Source: Virgibacillus halotolerans
GTDB lineage: Bacteria; Bacillota; Bacilli; Bacillales; Amphibacillaceae
Assembly (NCBI RefSeq): GCF_016908515.1
Contig: NZ_JAFBEA010000007.1
Location: forward strand, 62,001 to 126,000
Length of the DNA stretch: 64,000 bases
Reading direction: 5' to 3'
Part shown: positions 52,624-61,976 of the stretch, in pieces
How the letters are laid out: every line of letters starts with the position of its first letter
How positions within the stretch are numbered: the first letter of the stretch is position 1
The notes under the pieces: generated by a model
Database searches by the model: none
What the model saw: only the letters and a program-made list of their open reading frames with translations
Told to the model about the DNA's origin: nothing
Program-made: the position numbers and the translations under genes

Positions 52624-54363
52624 ATGGCAAAGAAATTAGACAAGGTGGACGCTGTAACCGTTGGAGTAGGTTGGACAGGCGGCATTATTGCTGCAGAATT
52701 AGCTAAAGAAGGTTTAAATGTCGTTGGTCTTGAACGTGGTGGCGATCGATCAACCGAGGACTTCCAAATGATCCATGATGAATATCGGTATGCGGTTCGT
52801 TATGGTTTGATGCAAGATACATCCAAAGAAACGATTACCTTCAGAAATAAACCGGATGAACGTGCACTACCTATGCGACGCCTGGGATCTTTCCTCCCTG
52901 GAGAAGGTGTTGGCGGAGCAGGCGATCACTGGAATGGGCATACATGGCGTTTCCTACCCTATGACCTGGAAATAAAGTCACAAACCGATAAGAAATATGG
53001 AAAGGACAAGCTCGGGGAAGACTACACCATTCAAGATTGGGGTATTACTTATGATGAATTAGAACCCTACTTTTACAAGTTTGAACAAACAGCAGGTATT
53101 AGCGGGGAAGAAAACCCAATGGGTGCTCCCCGAAAACATGATTATCCAACTGGGCCAATGAAAAGCTCACCAATCCTTTACCGTTTTAAGAAAGCAACTA
53201 AAAATATGAAGCTTCACCCATTTCAACTGCCATCAGCAAACTTATCTGAGCAGTATGAGAACCCAGACGGAGAAACGATCAATGCATGTCAATATTGTGG
53301 TTTCTGTGAGCGGTTTGGCTGTGAATATGGCGCAAAGTCAAGCCCCAATATTACTGTTATCCCGACAGCCAAGAAAACTGGAAACTTTGAACTTCGAGCT
53401 GATTCCAATGTTGTCGAAGTGTTACATGAAGGCGGCAGGGCAACAGGCGTGCGTTATGTTGACGTGAAAACCGGTGAGGAATTTGTGCAACCAGCTGACG
53501 TTGTCATTTTAACCAGCTACGTATTGAATAACACACGATTGTTATTACAATCGAAGCTTGGAAAACCGTACGATCCGAAAACAAAAGAAGGCGTCATCGG
53601 CAAAAACTATTGCTATCAAATCACTGCAGGTGCTACAGGGTTCTTTGAAGATGAAAAATTCAATTCCTTCATGGGTGCTGGTTCCTTGGGCGCCACCGTA
53701 GATGACTACAATGGCGATAACTTCGATCATAAAGATTTAGATTTTATACATGGGGGCTCTTTATCCATCACACAGACTGGGCAACGGCCAATCGAAAATA
53801 ACCCCGTCCCAAAAGATACACCAAAGTGGGGTAAAGATTTCAAGGAAAAATCCCTACACTATTTTAACCGTTCTCTATCTGTCGGTGCACAGGGTGCTTC
53901 TATGCCACACCGTAATAATTATTTAAGCCTGGATGAGAACTATAAAGATGCTTATGGTAACCCATTGTTAAAATTAACCTACGATTTCACAGACCAAGAT
54001 CGTAATCTGCATAAATATCTATCAGAACAAGCAGCAGATATTTTAAAAGAAATGGGAGCAGATAAGGTAGAAGCGAAAGAAATCAGTGAGCATTATGATA
54101 TCGTGCCATATCAATCCACCCATAATACTGGTGGTGTTATTATGGGGGACGATCCTGAAACATCAGCTGTAAACAATTATTCGCAAATGTGGGATGTCGA
54201 TAATCTATTTGTTATCGGTGCATCTGCCTTCGCACATAATGGTGGCTATAATCCGACTGGAACGGTTGGTGCTTTAGCATACCGCGCTGCGGAAGGTATT
54301 ATCAAATTCATGGATGAAGATAAACAGCTTGTGAAAGCAAATAAAGATAGACAATTAGTATAA
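52624..54363 (+). CDS. GMC-family FAD oxidoreductase, large subunit (pair 1)
   Basis: 579 residues. N-terminal FAD site GVGWTGGIIAAELAKEG with ERGG, GMC-type GVGGAGDHWNGHTWRF and C-terminal GASAFAHNGGYNPTGTVGAL (His-Asn active-site region), plus HNTGGVIMG. Cys222, 225, 228 and 233 form a C-x2-C-x2-C-x4-C motif that could hold an iron-sulfur cluster, as in FAD-glucose dehydrogenase-type enzymes. No signal peptide, so it is probably co-exported with the Tat-tagged small subunit. Substrate (sugar, polyol or aldonate) unknown. Confidence 0.88.
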   Translation: MAKKLDKVDAVTVGVGWTGGIIAAELAKEGLNVVGLERGGDRSTEDFQMIHDEYRYAVRYGLMQDTSKETITFRNKPDERALPMRRLGSFLPGEGVGGAGDHWNGHTWRFLPYDLEIKSQTDKKYGKDKLGEDYTIQDWGITYDELEPYFYKFEQTAGISGEENPMGAPRKHDYPTGPMKSSPILYRFKKATKNMKLHPFQLPSANLSEQYENPDGETINACQYCGFCERFGCEYGAKSSPNITVIPTAKKTGNFELRADSNVVEVLHEGGRATGVRYVDVKTGEEFVQPADVVILTSYVLNNTRLLLQSKLGKPYDPKTKEGVIGKNYCYQITAGATGFFEDEKFNSFMGAGSLGATVDDYNGDNFDHKDLDFIHGGSLSITQTGQRPIENNPVPKDTPKWGKDFKEKSLHYFNRSLSVGAQGASMPHRNNYLSLDENYKDAYGNPLLKLTYDFTDQDRNLHKYLSEQAADILKEMGADKVEAKEISEHYDIVPYQSTHNTGGVIMGDDPETSAVNNYSQMWDVDNLFVIGASAFAHNGGYNPTGTVGALAYRAAEGIIKFMDEDKQLVKANKDRQLV

Positions 54364-54391
54364 GGCGAACAAAAAGGAAGAGAAATAACTG

Positions 54392-54434
54392 AAAAAAGGA
54401 AACCCATTCAATTTAAAATGGGTTTCCTTTTTTT
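54392..54434 (+). terminator. terminator after GMC pair 1
   Basis: A 17-bp stem (AAAAAAGGAAACCCATT and complement) ending in a T run. Confidence 0.9.
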
Positions 54435-54542
54435 GGTAGTAAATCAGATGGTGGCTATTCTTATTAGAAAAACAATAATTTGTTCATAGATTACATGTTC
54501 TTGGATACGCTAAAAGTTATTAACTGTTTGGGAGGATTAGTA

Positions 54543-55073
54543 ATGAAAAAAACAAGTATAAAGTGGCTTACTTCCTTTGCTGGTGTAATGCTTCTTCTAA
54601 CTGGATGTATGAATCAAAATGAAGGCGCCGCGCCGAGAAATGATACCCGATCCGAAAACGATGTAGAACAAATTCAACATATTAACAATGAAAATAATCA
54701 TGGAACGGAAACAAAAGGAGAGGACTCTAATGTTTACGGGCTAACAGAGGATAATAAAAGGCAGGATGAAGGAATATCTTCACACCTAGAATATCGTTTA
54801 GCAAATTCTGATATCAATGGCATTAAGGTATTTGTAATCGATGACACGGTAATTTTAGCAGGTGAAGGGGAAGGTAACAATTTGCAGCAAGCAAAGGAAA
54901 TTATGCACGTTTCCTTTGGAGATAAGACCCAAGTGTTAACGACAACCAATTCTGAAGCTCCTGCATTAATCGAAAAAATAAAGCGTAATATCACAGAAAA
55001 ATCGCCAGCGTATAACCAATTAACCACTGATATTCAGCAACTTATTGAGATGACAGCGGAAAAAGGTTCATAA
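54543..55073 (+). CDS. YhcN/YlaJ-like lipoprotein
   Basis: 176 residues. Signal peptide with lipobox LLTGC near residue 21, an acidic Asn/Glu linker, then a domain with VFVIDDTVILAGEGE that resembles the YhcN/YlaJ spore lipoprotein family. GGGAGG precedes the ATG at 54543; the open frame before it is discarded. It stands between two GMC dehydrogenase pairs, with a terminator before it. Any functional link to them is unproven. Confidence 0.75.
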   Translation: MKKTSIKWLTSFAGVMLLLTGCMNQNEGAAPRNDTRSENDVEQIQHINNENNHGTETKGEDSNVYGLTEDNKRQDEGISSHLEYRLANSDINGIKVFVIDDTVILAGEGEGNNLQQAKEIMHVSFGDKTQVLTTTNSEAPALIEKIKRNITEKSPAYNQLTTDIQQLIEMTAEKGS

Positions 55074-55178
55074 TGACGATCATTGGACTTTCCTTTTCAC
55101 ACATCTTTTGGATTAGTGAAGACGTATAGTCACATTGAAAAGTGGTTAAAATTATTAAAAATGAGGGAGGTATGCCAT

Positions 55179-55925
55179 ATGGTTGATTCAAACAAACCAC
55201 AGGGTCCAGAGGATCATTCTCGCAGAAAATTTATCAGAAATTCTGGTATTGCCGTTGGTGGCATTGTCGTTGGCGGTGCTTTAGGTAGCCTGATTCCAAC
55301 AAAACAAAAGGACAAAGATCAATCAAACGCTGAAAAACCCATCAATTATAATGATGCATTAATGTTCTTTACAATGGAACAGTTTCAAACGACGGAAGCT
55401 GCCACAGAGCGGATTTTCCCTGAAGATGAACTTGGCCCCGGCGCCAAGGGGCTAGGTGTTGCTTATTACATTGATCACCAGCTTGCCGGTCCATGGGGAA
55501 TGAACGCAAAGGATTATATGGAAGGACCTGCATACAATGCGGAGGCAACCCAGGGCACCCAAACACTAATGAGGCGCGCGGATGTTTTCGCCATTGGATT
55601 AAAGGGATTGGATGATTACAGCAACAAGAAATATGAAAACAAATTTACAGAACTGACAGCGGAAGAACAAGATGACGTACTGCAAGTATTCGACGTAGCG
55701 AAGGAGTTTAAACTTTCAGGCGCTACAACCAAGCAATTTTTTGAGCTTTTAAGAAGTATGACGATTGAAGGAGCTTATTCAGATCCTTTATACGGCGGAA
55801 ATAAAAACATGGCCGGCTGGAAAATGCGTGATTTCCCTGGCAGTCAAATGGGCTACACAGAGGCAATCATGAATAAAGAGTTTGTAAAAATAGAACCACA
55901 AAGCTTAAGAGAACATATGGGTTAA
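55179..55925 (+). CDS. gluconate 2-dehydrogenase subunit 3-like protein, Tat-exported (pair 2)
   Basis: 248 residues. Tat signal SRRKFIRNSG, then the same domain as pair 1: AATERIFPEDELGPGAKGLG, YYIDHQLAGPWG and SDPLYGGNKNMAGWKMRDFPG. Clearly a paralogue of the 51858 gene. The ATG at 55179 with GGGAGG eight bases upstream is chosen over a 32-codon extension. The large subunit follows 23 bases later. Confidence 0.88.
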   Translation: MVDSNKPQGPEDHSRRKFIRNSGIAVGGIVVGGALGSLIPTKQKDKDQSNAEKPINYNDALMFFTMEQFQTTEAATERIFPEDELGPGAKGLGVAYYIDHQLAGPWGMNAKDYMEGPAYNAEATQGTQTLMRRADVFAIGLKGLDDYSNKKYENKFTELTAEEQDDVLQVFDVAKEFKLSGATTKQFFELLRSMTIEGAYSDPLYGGNKNMAGWKMRDFPGSQMGYTEAIMNKEFVKIEPQSLREHMG

Positions 55926-55948
55926 GGTATTAGAAAGGATGAACGCAA

Positions 55949-57661
55949 GTGGCGAATGAATTACCTAAAGTTCCTGTTGTCATCGTCGGCATGGGCTGGG
56001 CCGGAGGAATTATTGCCTCCGAACTGACAAAAGCCGGCATTGAAGTTGTTGGGCTTGAGCGCGGTAAGGAAAGAAAAACGAGTGATTACTATATGGTCCA
56101 TGACGAGTTACGTTACGCGCTCCGCTATGAAATGATGAAGGATTTGTCTAAAGAGACACTTACATTCCGAAATACGGAGAAAATGCGCGCACTCCCAATG
56201 CGTACGTATGGTACCTTTCTCGACGGAACGGGGGTTGGCGGTGCCGGCTCACATTGGAATGGACAAAACTATCGGTTTTTACCTTATGACTTCGAGATTG
56301 CCAGTAAAACAGTGGAGAAATACGGAAAAAATAAAATTCCTGATGGCATGGCGCTCCAGGATTGGGGTATTACTTATGACGAGCTAGAGCCATACTATGA
56401 TAAATATGAAAAAATGGCTGGCATTTCCGGCGAAGAGGTCCCCATTTATGGCAAACGTTCAGCCCCTTATCCTACCAAACCGATGCTAAAAACGCCTGTT
56501 CTAGAGATGTTTGAGAAAGCGACGAAAAAACTGGGTTACAATCCTTATATGGTTCCATCCGCAAACCTGTCAGAAAATTACACAAACCCAGACGGCATCG
56601 CCAGAGGTGCCTGTCAGTATTGTGCATTTTGTGAGCGGTTCGGTTGTGAATATGGTGCCAAGGCAGATCCTATTGTCACCGTACTGCCGGTAGCTGAAAA
56701 GACAGGAAAACTTGATCTACGCACACATGCAAATGTTATTGAAATTCTCCATGACGGAAATAAGGCGTCTGGTGTTCGTTATGTAAATCCCGTTACACGC
56801 GAAGAATTTATCCAACCTGCGGACGTTGTTGTACTGTCCAGCTATGTATTTAACAATGTAAAACTATTACTTGCTTCTAATTTAGGCAAAGCCTATGATT
56901 CCAAAACTGGTCAGGGAGTCATCGGCAAAAATTATGCCTACCAGATAACCGGAGAAAGCTCGCTTGGCTTTTTCAAAGATAAATTCAATCTCTATGCCGG
57001 TGCAGGTGCACTTGGAATGGAAATTCCCGAATACACGGGGGACAACTTCGACCACACCGATCTTGACTTCATTCATGGTGCTGGTATTCGTATGTTCCAA
57101 TATGGAAATCGTCCTATTTCAAACAACTTTGTGCCGGACGGAACAGCAACTTGGGGTAAGGAATTCAAACAAACATCCATTAAATATGCCAACAGTTGGC
57201 TGAAGGTTGCTGTACAAGGTGCCAGTATGCCGTGGCGAACCAACTATCTCGATTTAGACCCTACGTATAAAGATACATATGGGGTACCATTATTGCGAAT
57301 GACCTATGATTACACAGAACAGGATCATAACCTAACAAAATATATGGCTAAGCAAACAGCTCCAATCATGGAGGAAATGGGCGCGGAAATCATTGAAACA
57401 ACTGGTAGCTTAGAACCATTGGACGTAGCACCCTATATTAATACACACAATACAGGTGGCGTTATTATGGGAGAGGACCCAGCCACATCTGCGGTTAACT
57501 CTTATTTGCAAATGTGGGATGCAGAAAATGTATTTGTCGCAGGTGCTTCGGCATTTCCACATAATAGTAGCTTCAATCCTACAGGAACGCTTGGAGCACT
57601 GTCCTATCGATCAGCAGAAGGAATTGAAAAGTACTTAAAAAATGGAGGCTCCTTGGTCTGA
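55949..57661 (+). CDS. GMC-family FAD oxidoreductase, large subunit (pair 2)
   Basis: 570 residues, starting at a GTG behind AAAGGATGA. Paralogue of the 52624 product, sharing GMGWAGGIIASELTKAG, GVGGAGSHWNGQNYRF, Cys222/225/228/233 at identical positions and GASAFPHNSSFNPTGTLGAL. It differs from pair 1 in loops, so the two pairs may use different substrates. No cytochrome c gene follows; the next feature is a terminator. Confidence 0.88.
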   Translation: MANELPKVPVVIVGMGWAGGIIASELTKAGIEVVGLERGKERKTSDYYMVHDELRYALRYEMMKDLSKETLTFRNTEKMRALPMRTYGTFLDGTGVGGAGSHWNGQNYRFLPYDFEIASKTVEKYGKNKIPDGMALQDWGITYDELEPYYDKYEKMAGISGEEVPIYGKRSAPYPTKPMLKTPVLEMFEKATKKLGYNPYMVPSANLSENYTNPDGIARGACQYCAFCERFGCEYGAKADPIVTVLPVAEKTGKLDLRTHANVIEILHDGNKASGVRYVNPVTREEFIQPADVVVLSSYVFNNVKLLLASNLGKAYDSKTGQGVIGKNYAYQITGESSLGFFKDKFNLYAGAGALGMEIPEYTGDNFDHTDLDFIHGAGIRMFQYGNRPISNNFVPDGTATWGKEFKQTSIKYANSWLKVAVQGASMPWRTNYLDLDPTYKDTYGVPLLRMTYDYTEQDHNLTKYMAKQTAPIMEEMGAEIIETTGSLEPLDVAPYINTHNTGGVIMGEDPATSAVNSYLQMWDAENVFVAGASAFPHNSSFNPTGTLGALSYRSAEGIEKYLKNGGSLV

Positions 57662-57680
57662 CAATAGAGCTATAATCCTG

Positions 57681-57717
57681 AAAACCGGATGATACAACCA
57701 AGTATCATCCGGTTTTT
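57681..57717 (+). terminator. terminator after GMC pair 2
   Basis: A perfect 15-bp stem (AAAACCGGATGATAC and complement) with a T run on the plus strand. Confidence 0.92.
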
Positions 57718-57737
57718 TATACTGATTGGAAAGTACT

Positions 57738-57805
57738 TTATAGGAAACCAATATAAGTGCAACTAAGGCTTTCGACATGAGAAAGACTAGGTGATAAGCC
57801 GAGTT
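57738..57805 (-). repeat. dispersed repeat family 1, inverted copy
   Basis: Reverse complement reads GAACTCGGCTTATCACC and then GCCTTAGTTGCACTTATAT, as in the other copies. Confidence 0.65.
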
Positions 57806-57837
57806 CAAAACACAAAATCTATAAACCTGCGACATAA

Positions 57838-58034
57838 CGCACCGCTCTGGAAATACACTACGCTAACATGGTATTTAGCAACAATACTATACAGTGGAAA
57901 ACAATCAAGCACATACGTAGAGTTTCTATTAAATGCGAGAAAAAAACAAAACCTACAGAAAGATCCCCGGATCACACTTCTTTTTTCATAAGATCATTTG
58001 CCCTAATTGTCGATTTACGTTATGCTCATAAACG
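57838..58034. other. repeat remnant and unassigned intergenic DNA
   Basis: CTCTGGAAATACACTACGCT near 57844 resembles one end of the composite A module; the remainder shows no gene or structure. Small open frames here are not supported. Confidence 0.4.
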
Positions 58035-58100
58035 TTGTATTCATTTCCGAAAAGAAGCACATTATCTTCATATGGAACTTTGCGAGGGGAGAAAAGCATA

Positions 58101-58805
58101 TTGGATGTAAATAAGACAGCATTACTGTTAATTGATTTACAAAAAGAAGGCGGTACTTCAGATGTAGCGGGCATGGATAAAATTCTCAAGCACACAGCAG
58201 AACTGATAGAAGCGTGTCGCAAGGAAAATATCCCGATTATATATACACGCCACATCAATCGTGCAGACGCAATTGGACTTGCTAACAGCGAGCCTGTCAA
58301 TGAAGCAGGAGAGCCACTCTATTATCATGCTCATTCTCACACGATTGAAATTGCAGATATGATAAAACCGAAACCAAATGATATTATTATTGATAAATAT
58401 CGCTACAGTGGTTTTTTTGAATCCAATTTAGAACTTATGTTGAAAAGTTTAGGTATTAAACATCTGATTATTGGTGGGGTACTTACTGATGTTTGTGTTT
58501 TATCAACCGCGCTTGATGCTTACTACCGCGATTACCAAATTAATATTGTCGAAGATATTTGTGGTACAACAACAGAAGGTGCACATATGGCTGCCATGTT
58601 GATGATGGCCAATTGGATTTATGATCTAGAAGTTTATGAATCTAGTCAAATTATAAAAAAACTACATGATGAGCAACACACGAATTGGAAGTCAACTGCC
58701 CCGGATCAATTACAATTTTCCCCAGAAAACATTCGGGAAGTATTTGCAACATTAACATCAAGAAGATCTGGTTCAGATGGGATTTCGACACATAAGAAAC
58801 CATGA
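58101..58805 (+). CDS. isochorismatase-family cysteine hydrolase
   Basis: 234 residues. Catalytic triad: Asp in LLIDLQKEG, Lys in IIIDKYRYSGF and Cys in LTDVCVLSTALDAYYRDY. The family includes nicotinamidase, N-carbamoylsarcosine amidase and ureidoacrylate hydrolase. GAGGGGAG precedes a TTG at 58101 that begins LDVNKTALLLID, the normal start for the family; earlier open-frame sequence is discarded. An NCS1 permease follows on the same strand, suggesting uptake and hydrolysis of a nitrogen compound such as a ureide or carbamoyl compound. Confidence 0.87.
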   Translation: MDVNKTALLLIDLQKEGGTSDVAGMDKILKHTAELIEACRKENIPIIYTRHINRADAIGLANSEPVNEAGEPLYYHAHSHTIEIADMIKPKPNDIIIDKYRYSGFFESNLELMLKSLGIKHLIIGGVLTDVCVLSTALDAYYRDYQINIVEDICGTTTEGAHMAAMLMMANWIYDLEVYESSQIIKKLHDEQHTNWKSTAPDQLQFSPENIREVFATLTSRRSGSDGISTHKKP

Positions 58806-58830
58806 TCTTAATCGTTATTACAACAGATCT

Positions 58831-58937
58831 CCTAGCCTAGGTAGATATTGCCACTGGACTGGCCGGTGCAGATAAATACAAGGTAAGACTTCTGCGTTCG
58901 AAGCTAAGCGCACGCTTTTAAAGGTGCGTGTATTAGC
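58831..58937 (+). other. hairpin-rich leader upstream of the NCS1 permease
   Basis: Three potential stems in about 110 bases: CCTAGCCTAGG (58831-58841), CACTGG/CCGGTG with a five-base loop (58852-58868), and GCTAA/TTAGC plus CGCAC/GTGCG (58902-58937). Not recognised as a known riboswitch. No other copy was found in the window. Confidence 0.4.
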
Positions 58938-58996
58938 GACGTCACGAAGATCAAATAAATCAAACTAATTTTGCAAACAAATAGAGGAGTGGAAAC

Positions 58997-60427
58997 GTGA
59001 ACGAAAGTAAGGGAGATATCCCCCCCAGGTCAACCGAACAGCATGACCAAGTAACAAATAATCTTGATGAAGATTCCATCGAATACTATGCAACAGAAAA
59101 AGTCCCTGCAGGACAAAGAAATATGGGCTTTTGGGACATGGTGTTCTTATGGATCGGAGCGAATTCCAATAATGCATCCTGGTACCTAGGCGGATCCGTT
59201 GCCGGTGCAGCCTTTGGCGGTGCGATAATCGTTGCATTGGTCGCCAATCCAATCGCCTACGCAGTGCTTGCAATCGTAGGGTACATGGGATATAAATTCG
59301 GCGTTTCGACAATGGCATTAACCAGGCCTGCCTTCGGGATAAGAGGCAGTTTCCTGCCCACTATTTTAAACACTATTGTATTCATCGGTTGGGCAGTCGT
59401 AAACACCTTTATTGCAGTCATATCAATCAGCTTTATCTTTGAAGATTTATTTGGATGGCCAGCGTTTGGAGAACCTGGTAGTTCAGGACCTATGATTTTA
59501 GGTATTGTTCTCATGAGTATCTTAAATTTAGTTGCCGTCTCGCTAGGTCGGAAATCGATTAAGATCGTTGAGCGGATTGGTATTGTTATTATTCTTTTTC
59601 TAGGAATATGGATGACAGTGATTGTATTTCAAACAAATCCACTTACGGAAATCATGCAATGGACGCCTCCTGCTGAAAGTAAAATGCCAATTGGAACAGC
59701 CATCGATTTAATGGCAGCCTTCAGCCTTGCATGGGTGTTAGGCGTTGCAGAGTTTACACGCTATACCCGAACACCTAAAGCTGCAACCGTTGCTCCTTTA
59801 CTCGGGGCCACTACGGCATTGATCTGGTTTGTCTTTGTCGGTGTTGTTGCTACGATCGGAGTCGCATTAACGACAGGAGAGTTTAACCCGGAAAATTCAG
59901 ATCCCAGTTCTCTCGTAAGTAGCTTGGGTCTTGGTTGGGTCGCATTACTCATGATTATCGTTGCTTGTGTAACAACCAATGTGGTTAATTTAATGGCTGC
60001 AGGTGTCTCCATAACAAATATCACTAAAAAAATTAAACCATTGCATTCTATTTGGCTCGTTACGATTCTTTCAGGATTTCTCATGCTAGTACCACTCTAT
60101 ATGTCCAGCTTCCTCGATACCTTTATGGGCTTCCTGGATTATATCGGCATGGCCTTAAGCGCCTTGTTAGGTATCTTGATTGCCGATTATTTCTTTGTCA
60201 ATAAAAAGAAATATGATATAGAAAGCTTGGAAAAGGTAGATGGAAAGTACTGGTATTATAAAGGCGTCAATTTAAAAGCTATTATTGTCTGGGTCATTGG
60301 GGTTATCTTTTACTTGTTGGCCAATAAACTTTCACTATTCACAAACACAACCGGTGCAGTGTATCCGACCATCTTCTTGACGGGTATCCTTTATAGCATC
60401 ATTTCCATTTACGGAAGAAAAAAATAA
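58997..60427 (+). CDS. NCS1-family nucleobase/allantoin-type permease
   Basis: 476 residues, 12 transmembrane segments, purine-cytosine permease family (CodB-like). Signature RNMGFWDMVFLWIGANSNNA, then WYLGGSVAGAAFGG; middle LAWVLGVAEFTRYTRTPKAA. Starts at a GTG behind GAGGAGTGG. Members import cytosine, hydantoins, allantoin, thiamine precursors or similar. Linkage to an isochorismatase-like hydrolase favours a nitrogen-scavenging role. Exact substrate unknown. Confidence 0.88.
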   Translation: MNESKGDIPPRSTEQHDQVTNNLDEDSIEYYATEKVPAGQRNMGFWDMVFLWIGANSNNASWYLGGSVAGAAFGGAIIVALVANPIAYAVLAIVGYMGYKFGVSTMALTRPAFGIRGSFLPTILNTIVFIGWAVVNTFIAVISISFIFEDLFGWPAFGEPGSSGPMILGIVLMSILNLVAVSLGRKSIKIVERIGIVIILFLGIWMTVIVFQTNPLTEIMQWTPPAESKMPIGTAIDLMAAFSLAWVLGVAEFTRYTRTPKAATVAPLLGATTALIWFVFVGVVATIGVALTTGEFNPENSDPSSLVSSLGLGWVALLMIIVACVTTNVVNLMAAGVSITNITKKIKPLHSIWLVTILSGFLMLVPLYMSSFLDTFMGFLDYIGMALSALLGILIADYFFVNKKKYDIESLEKVDGKYWYYKGVNLKAIIVWVIGVIFYLLANKLSLFTNTTGAVYPTIFLTGILYSIISIYGRKK

Positions 60428-60432
60428 ACGAG

Positions 60433-60466
60433 AAAATGCCTGGAGTCAGCACTCCAGGCATTTTTT
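60433..60466. terminator. bidirectional terminator between the permease and gldA
   Basis: A perfect 14-bp stem (AAAATGCCTGGAGT/ACTCCAGGCATTTT) followed by TTTTTT, between convergent genes. Confidence 0.93.
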
Positions 60467-60477
60467 CATTCCACTTT

Positions 60478-61587
60478 TTATCCTTTAAGTTTCTCTTTAT
60501 AAGCATTCGCATACTGATCTGTAGCAAATATAGCATCTGCCACTTCCTCAGCTGTTATGTTAAAGCCTTGATGAATCGTTTCTTCATCGATTGTTGCTGC
60601 TTTAGCTACTTTCATAATATCTTCCCGCGAGGCATCTTTTAACTTAATATCCTCCAACGTAACCGGAAGATCCAAACTAATATAAAACGCGATATACCGT
60701 TCCATTTCTTGTAAGGAATGTTTTTCTAAAGAAAGCTGAACAAGCGTACCAAAGGCAACCTTTTCCCCATGGGTTAAATGATGGATGTCTCCTTTAAGCG
60801 CTGTAAAACCATTATGGATGGCGTGGGCTGCGGCTAGTCCACCACTTTCAAATCCTAATCCGCTCAGCAATGTATTTGCTTCCACAACAGCCTCTAATGC
60901 TGGTGTAACGACCTTTGCCTTAACCGATTCATACGCAAGATGACCATATTCAAATAAAACTTCCTCACATTTTTCTGCAATTGCTTGTGCTGCAATCGTT
61001 GTTGTTCCACCTGCCATCGTATTTCCTTGGGCCTTAATTACACTACGGGCTTCAACCCATGTGGCAAGGGCATCCGCTATCCCTGATGCCATAAAACGAG
61101 GTGGCGCACCTGCTACAATTTTTGTATCAACAAGCACTAAATCTGGATTCTTTTTATAGAAACGATATTTTTCAAAGGTACCTTCATCGGAATAGACAAC
61201 AGATAGGGCACTCGTCGGAGCATCTGTTGAGGCTGTTGTTGGTACAATAACGGTATACGCATCCAGTTCATCAGACACGGCCTTCGCGGTATCAAGCGTC
61301 TTACCCCCACCAACGCCAACTACAATCGTTGCATTTGCCTTTTTACCAGCTTCTGCTATTCGTTTCATTTCATTCTCTGAAGCTTCTCCATTAAAAACAA
61401 CCTCTTCTGAGGAGATATTACCTTTTTTTAGTTCATTTACTACGTTATGTCCGGCTATATCCCAGACAATTTTATCTGCAATGACGACTGCCTGCTCACC
61501 TATTCCTTTTAAATGGCTGCCGATCTTTTCAATCGCATCCTTACCTTGTACATATTTACTTGGACTAATGAAAATTCTCTCAGTCAT
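60478..61587 (-). CDS. gldA: glycerol dehydrogenase
   Basis: 369 residues, iron-containing-type polyol dehydrogenase family III with zinc. NAD site [12 protein letters not shown]; metal ligands in [12 protein letters not shown] (Asp), [13 protein letters not shown] (His) and [11 protein letters not shown] (His). Oxidises glycerol to dihydroxyacetone with NAD+. GAAAGGAAG precedes the ATG. Monocistronic; no dihydroxyacetone kinase nearby. Confidence 0.93.
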   Translation of the reverse strand: MTERIFISPSKYVQGKDAIEKIGSHLKGIGEQAVVIADKIVWDIAGHNVVNELKKGNISSEEVVFNGEASENEMKRIAEAGKKANATIVVGVGGGKTLDTAKAVSDELDAYTVIVPTTASTDAPTSALSVVYSDEGTFEKYRFYKKNPDLVLVDTKIVAGAPPRFMASGIADALATWVEARSVIKAQGNTMAGGTTTIAAQAIAEKCEEVLFEYGHLAYESVKAKVVTPALEAVVEANTLLSGLGFESGGLAAAHAIHNGFTALKGDIHHLTHGEKVAFGTLVQLSLEKHSLQEMERYIAFYISLDLPVTLEDIKLKDASREDIMKVAKAATIDEETIHQGFNITAEEVADAIFATDQYANAYKEKLKG

Positions 61588-61754
61588 ATCAAGACTTCCT
61601 TTCTCTTACATTCTATATCATGTTCACCTTATAACTATTCCCCATAATCACTGAAATCAATCTGATCCTCTTTCTTAAATATGATGTTATGGCAAGAGAC
61701 AAGGTAATATAATCTTAATCCGAACAATAAGATATGCCGTTTTTCGTTAAAACG

Positions 61755-61897
61755 AGCCACTGTATCGTTGATTGGAACGGAAGGCGGCGTCTCCTGCGGG
61801 AATAGCATGAGCCTTGAGACCCCGGAGTGCGAAGCACACGGAGGCTCAAGCCATGCCCGCGGAAAGCGTCCGCCTTCAGTGGAAATCAACAGTTTTG
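61755..61897. repeat. composite-type repeat, single A-like copy
   Basis: An extended palindromic element: GTTGATTGGAACGGAAGGCG at one end and CGCCTTCAGTGGAAATCAAC at the other, with CTCCTGCGGGAATAGC, GAGACCCCGGAG, GGAGGCTCAAGCC and CCCGCGGAAAGCG inside. The minus-strand open frame over it is a by-product. The 61588-61942 interval contains nothing else recognised. Confidence 0.75.
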
Positions 61898-61942
61898 GCA
61901 CATATTCCAATAGTTGGGATTTACTGCTGTAAAACAAAAAAC

Positions 61943-61971
61943 AGGCGAGCAGCACTGGGTACTGTTCGCCT
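61943..61971 (-). terminator. terminator of the YxjG-like gene
   Basis: AGGCGAGCAG/CTGTTCGCCT stem (one mismatch) followed by GTTTTTTGTTTT on the minus strand. Confidence 0.85.
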
Positions 61972-61976
61972 ATTTT

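Noticed and set aside
57868-58110. 80-codon open frame before the isochorismatase-like gene
   Set aside because: No ribosome binding site, overlaps the true gene start and has no recognisable protein features.
58831-58937. Guanidine (ykkC) or purine riboswitch
   Set aside because: The conserved aptamer blocks are not present; only generic hairpins are seen.
61635-61955. 106-codon open frame on the minus strand
   Set aside because: It runs across the palindromic A-like repeat and lacks a start signal.
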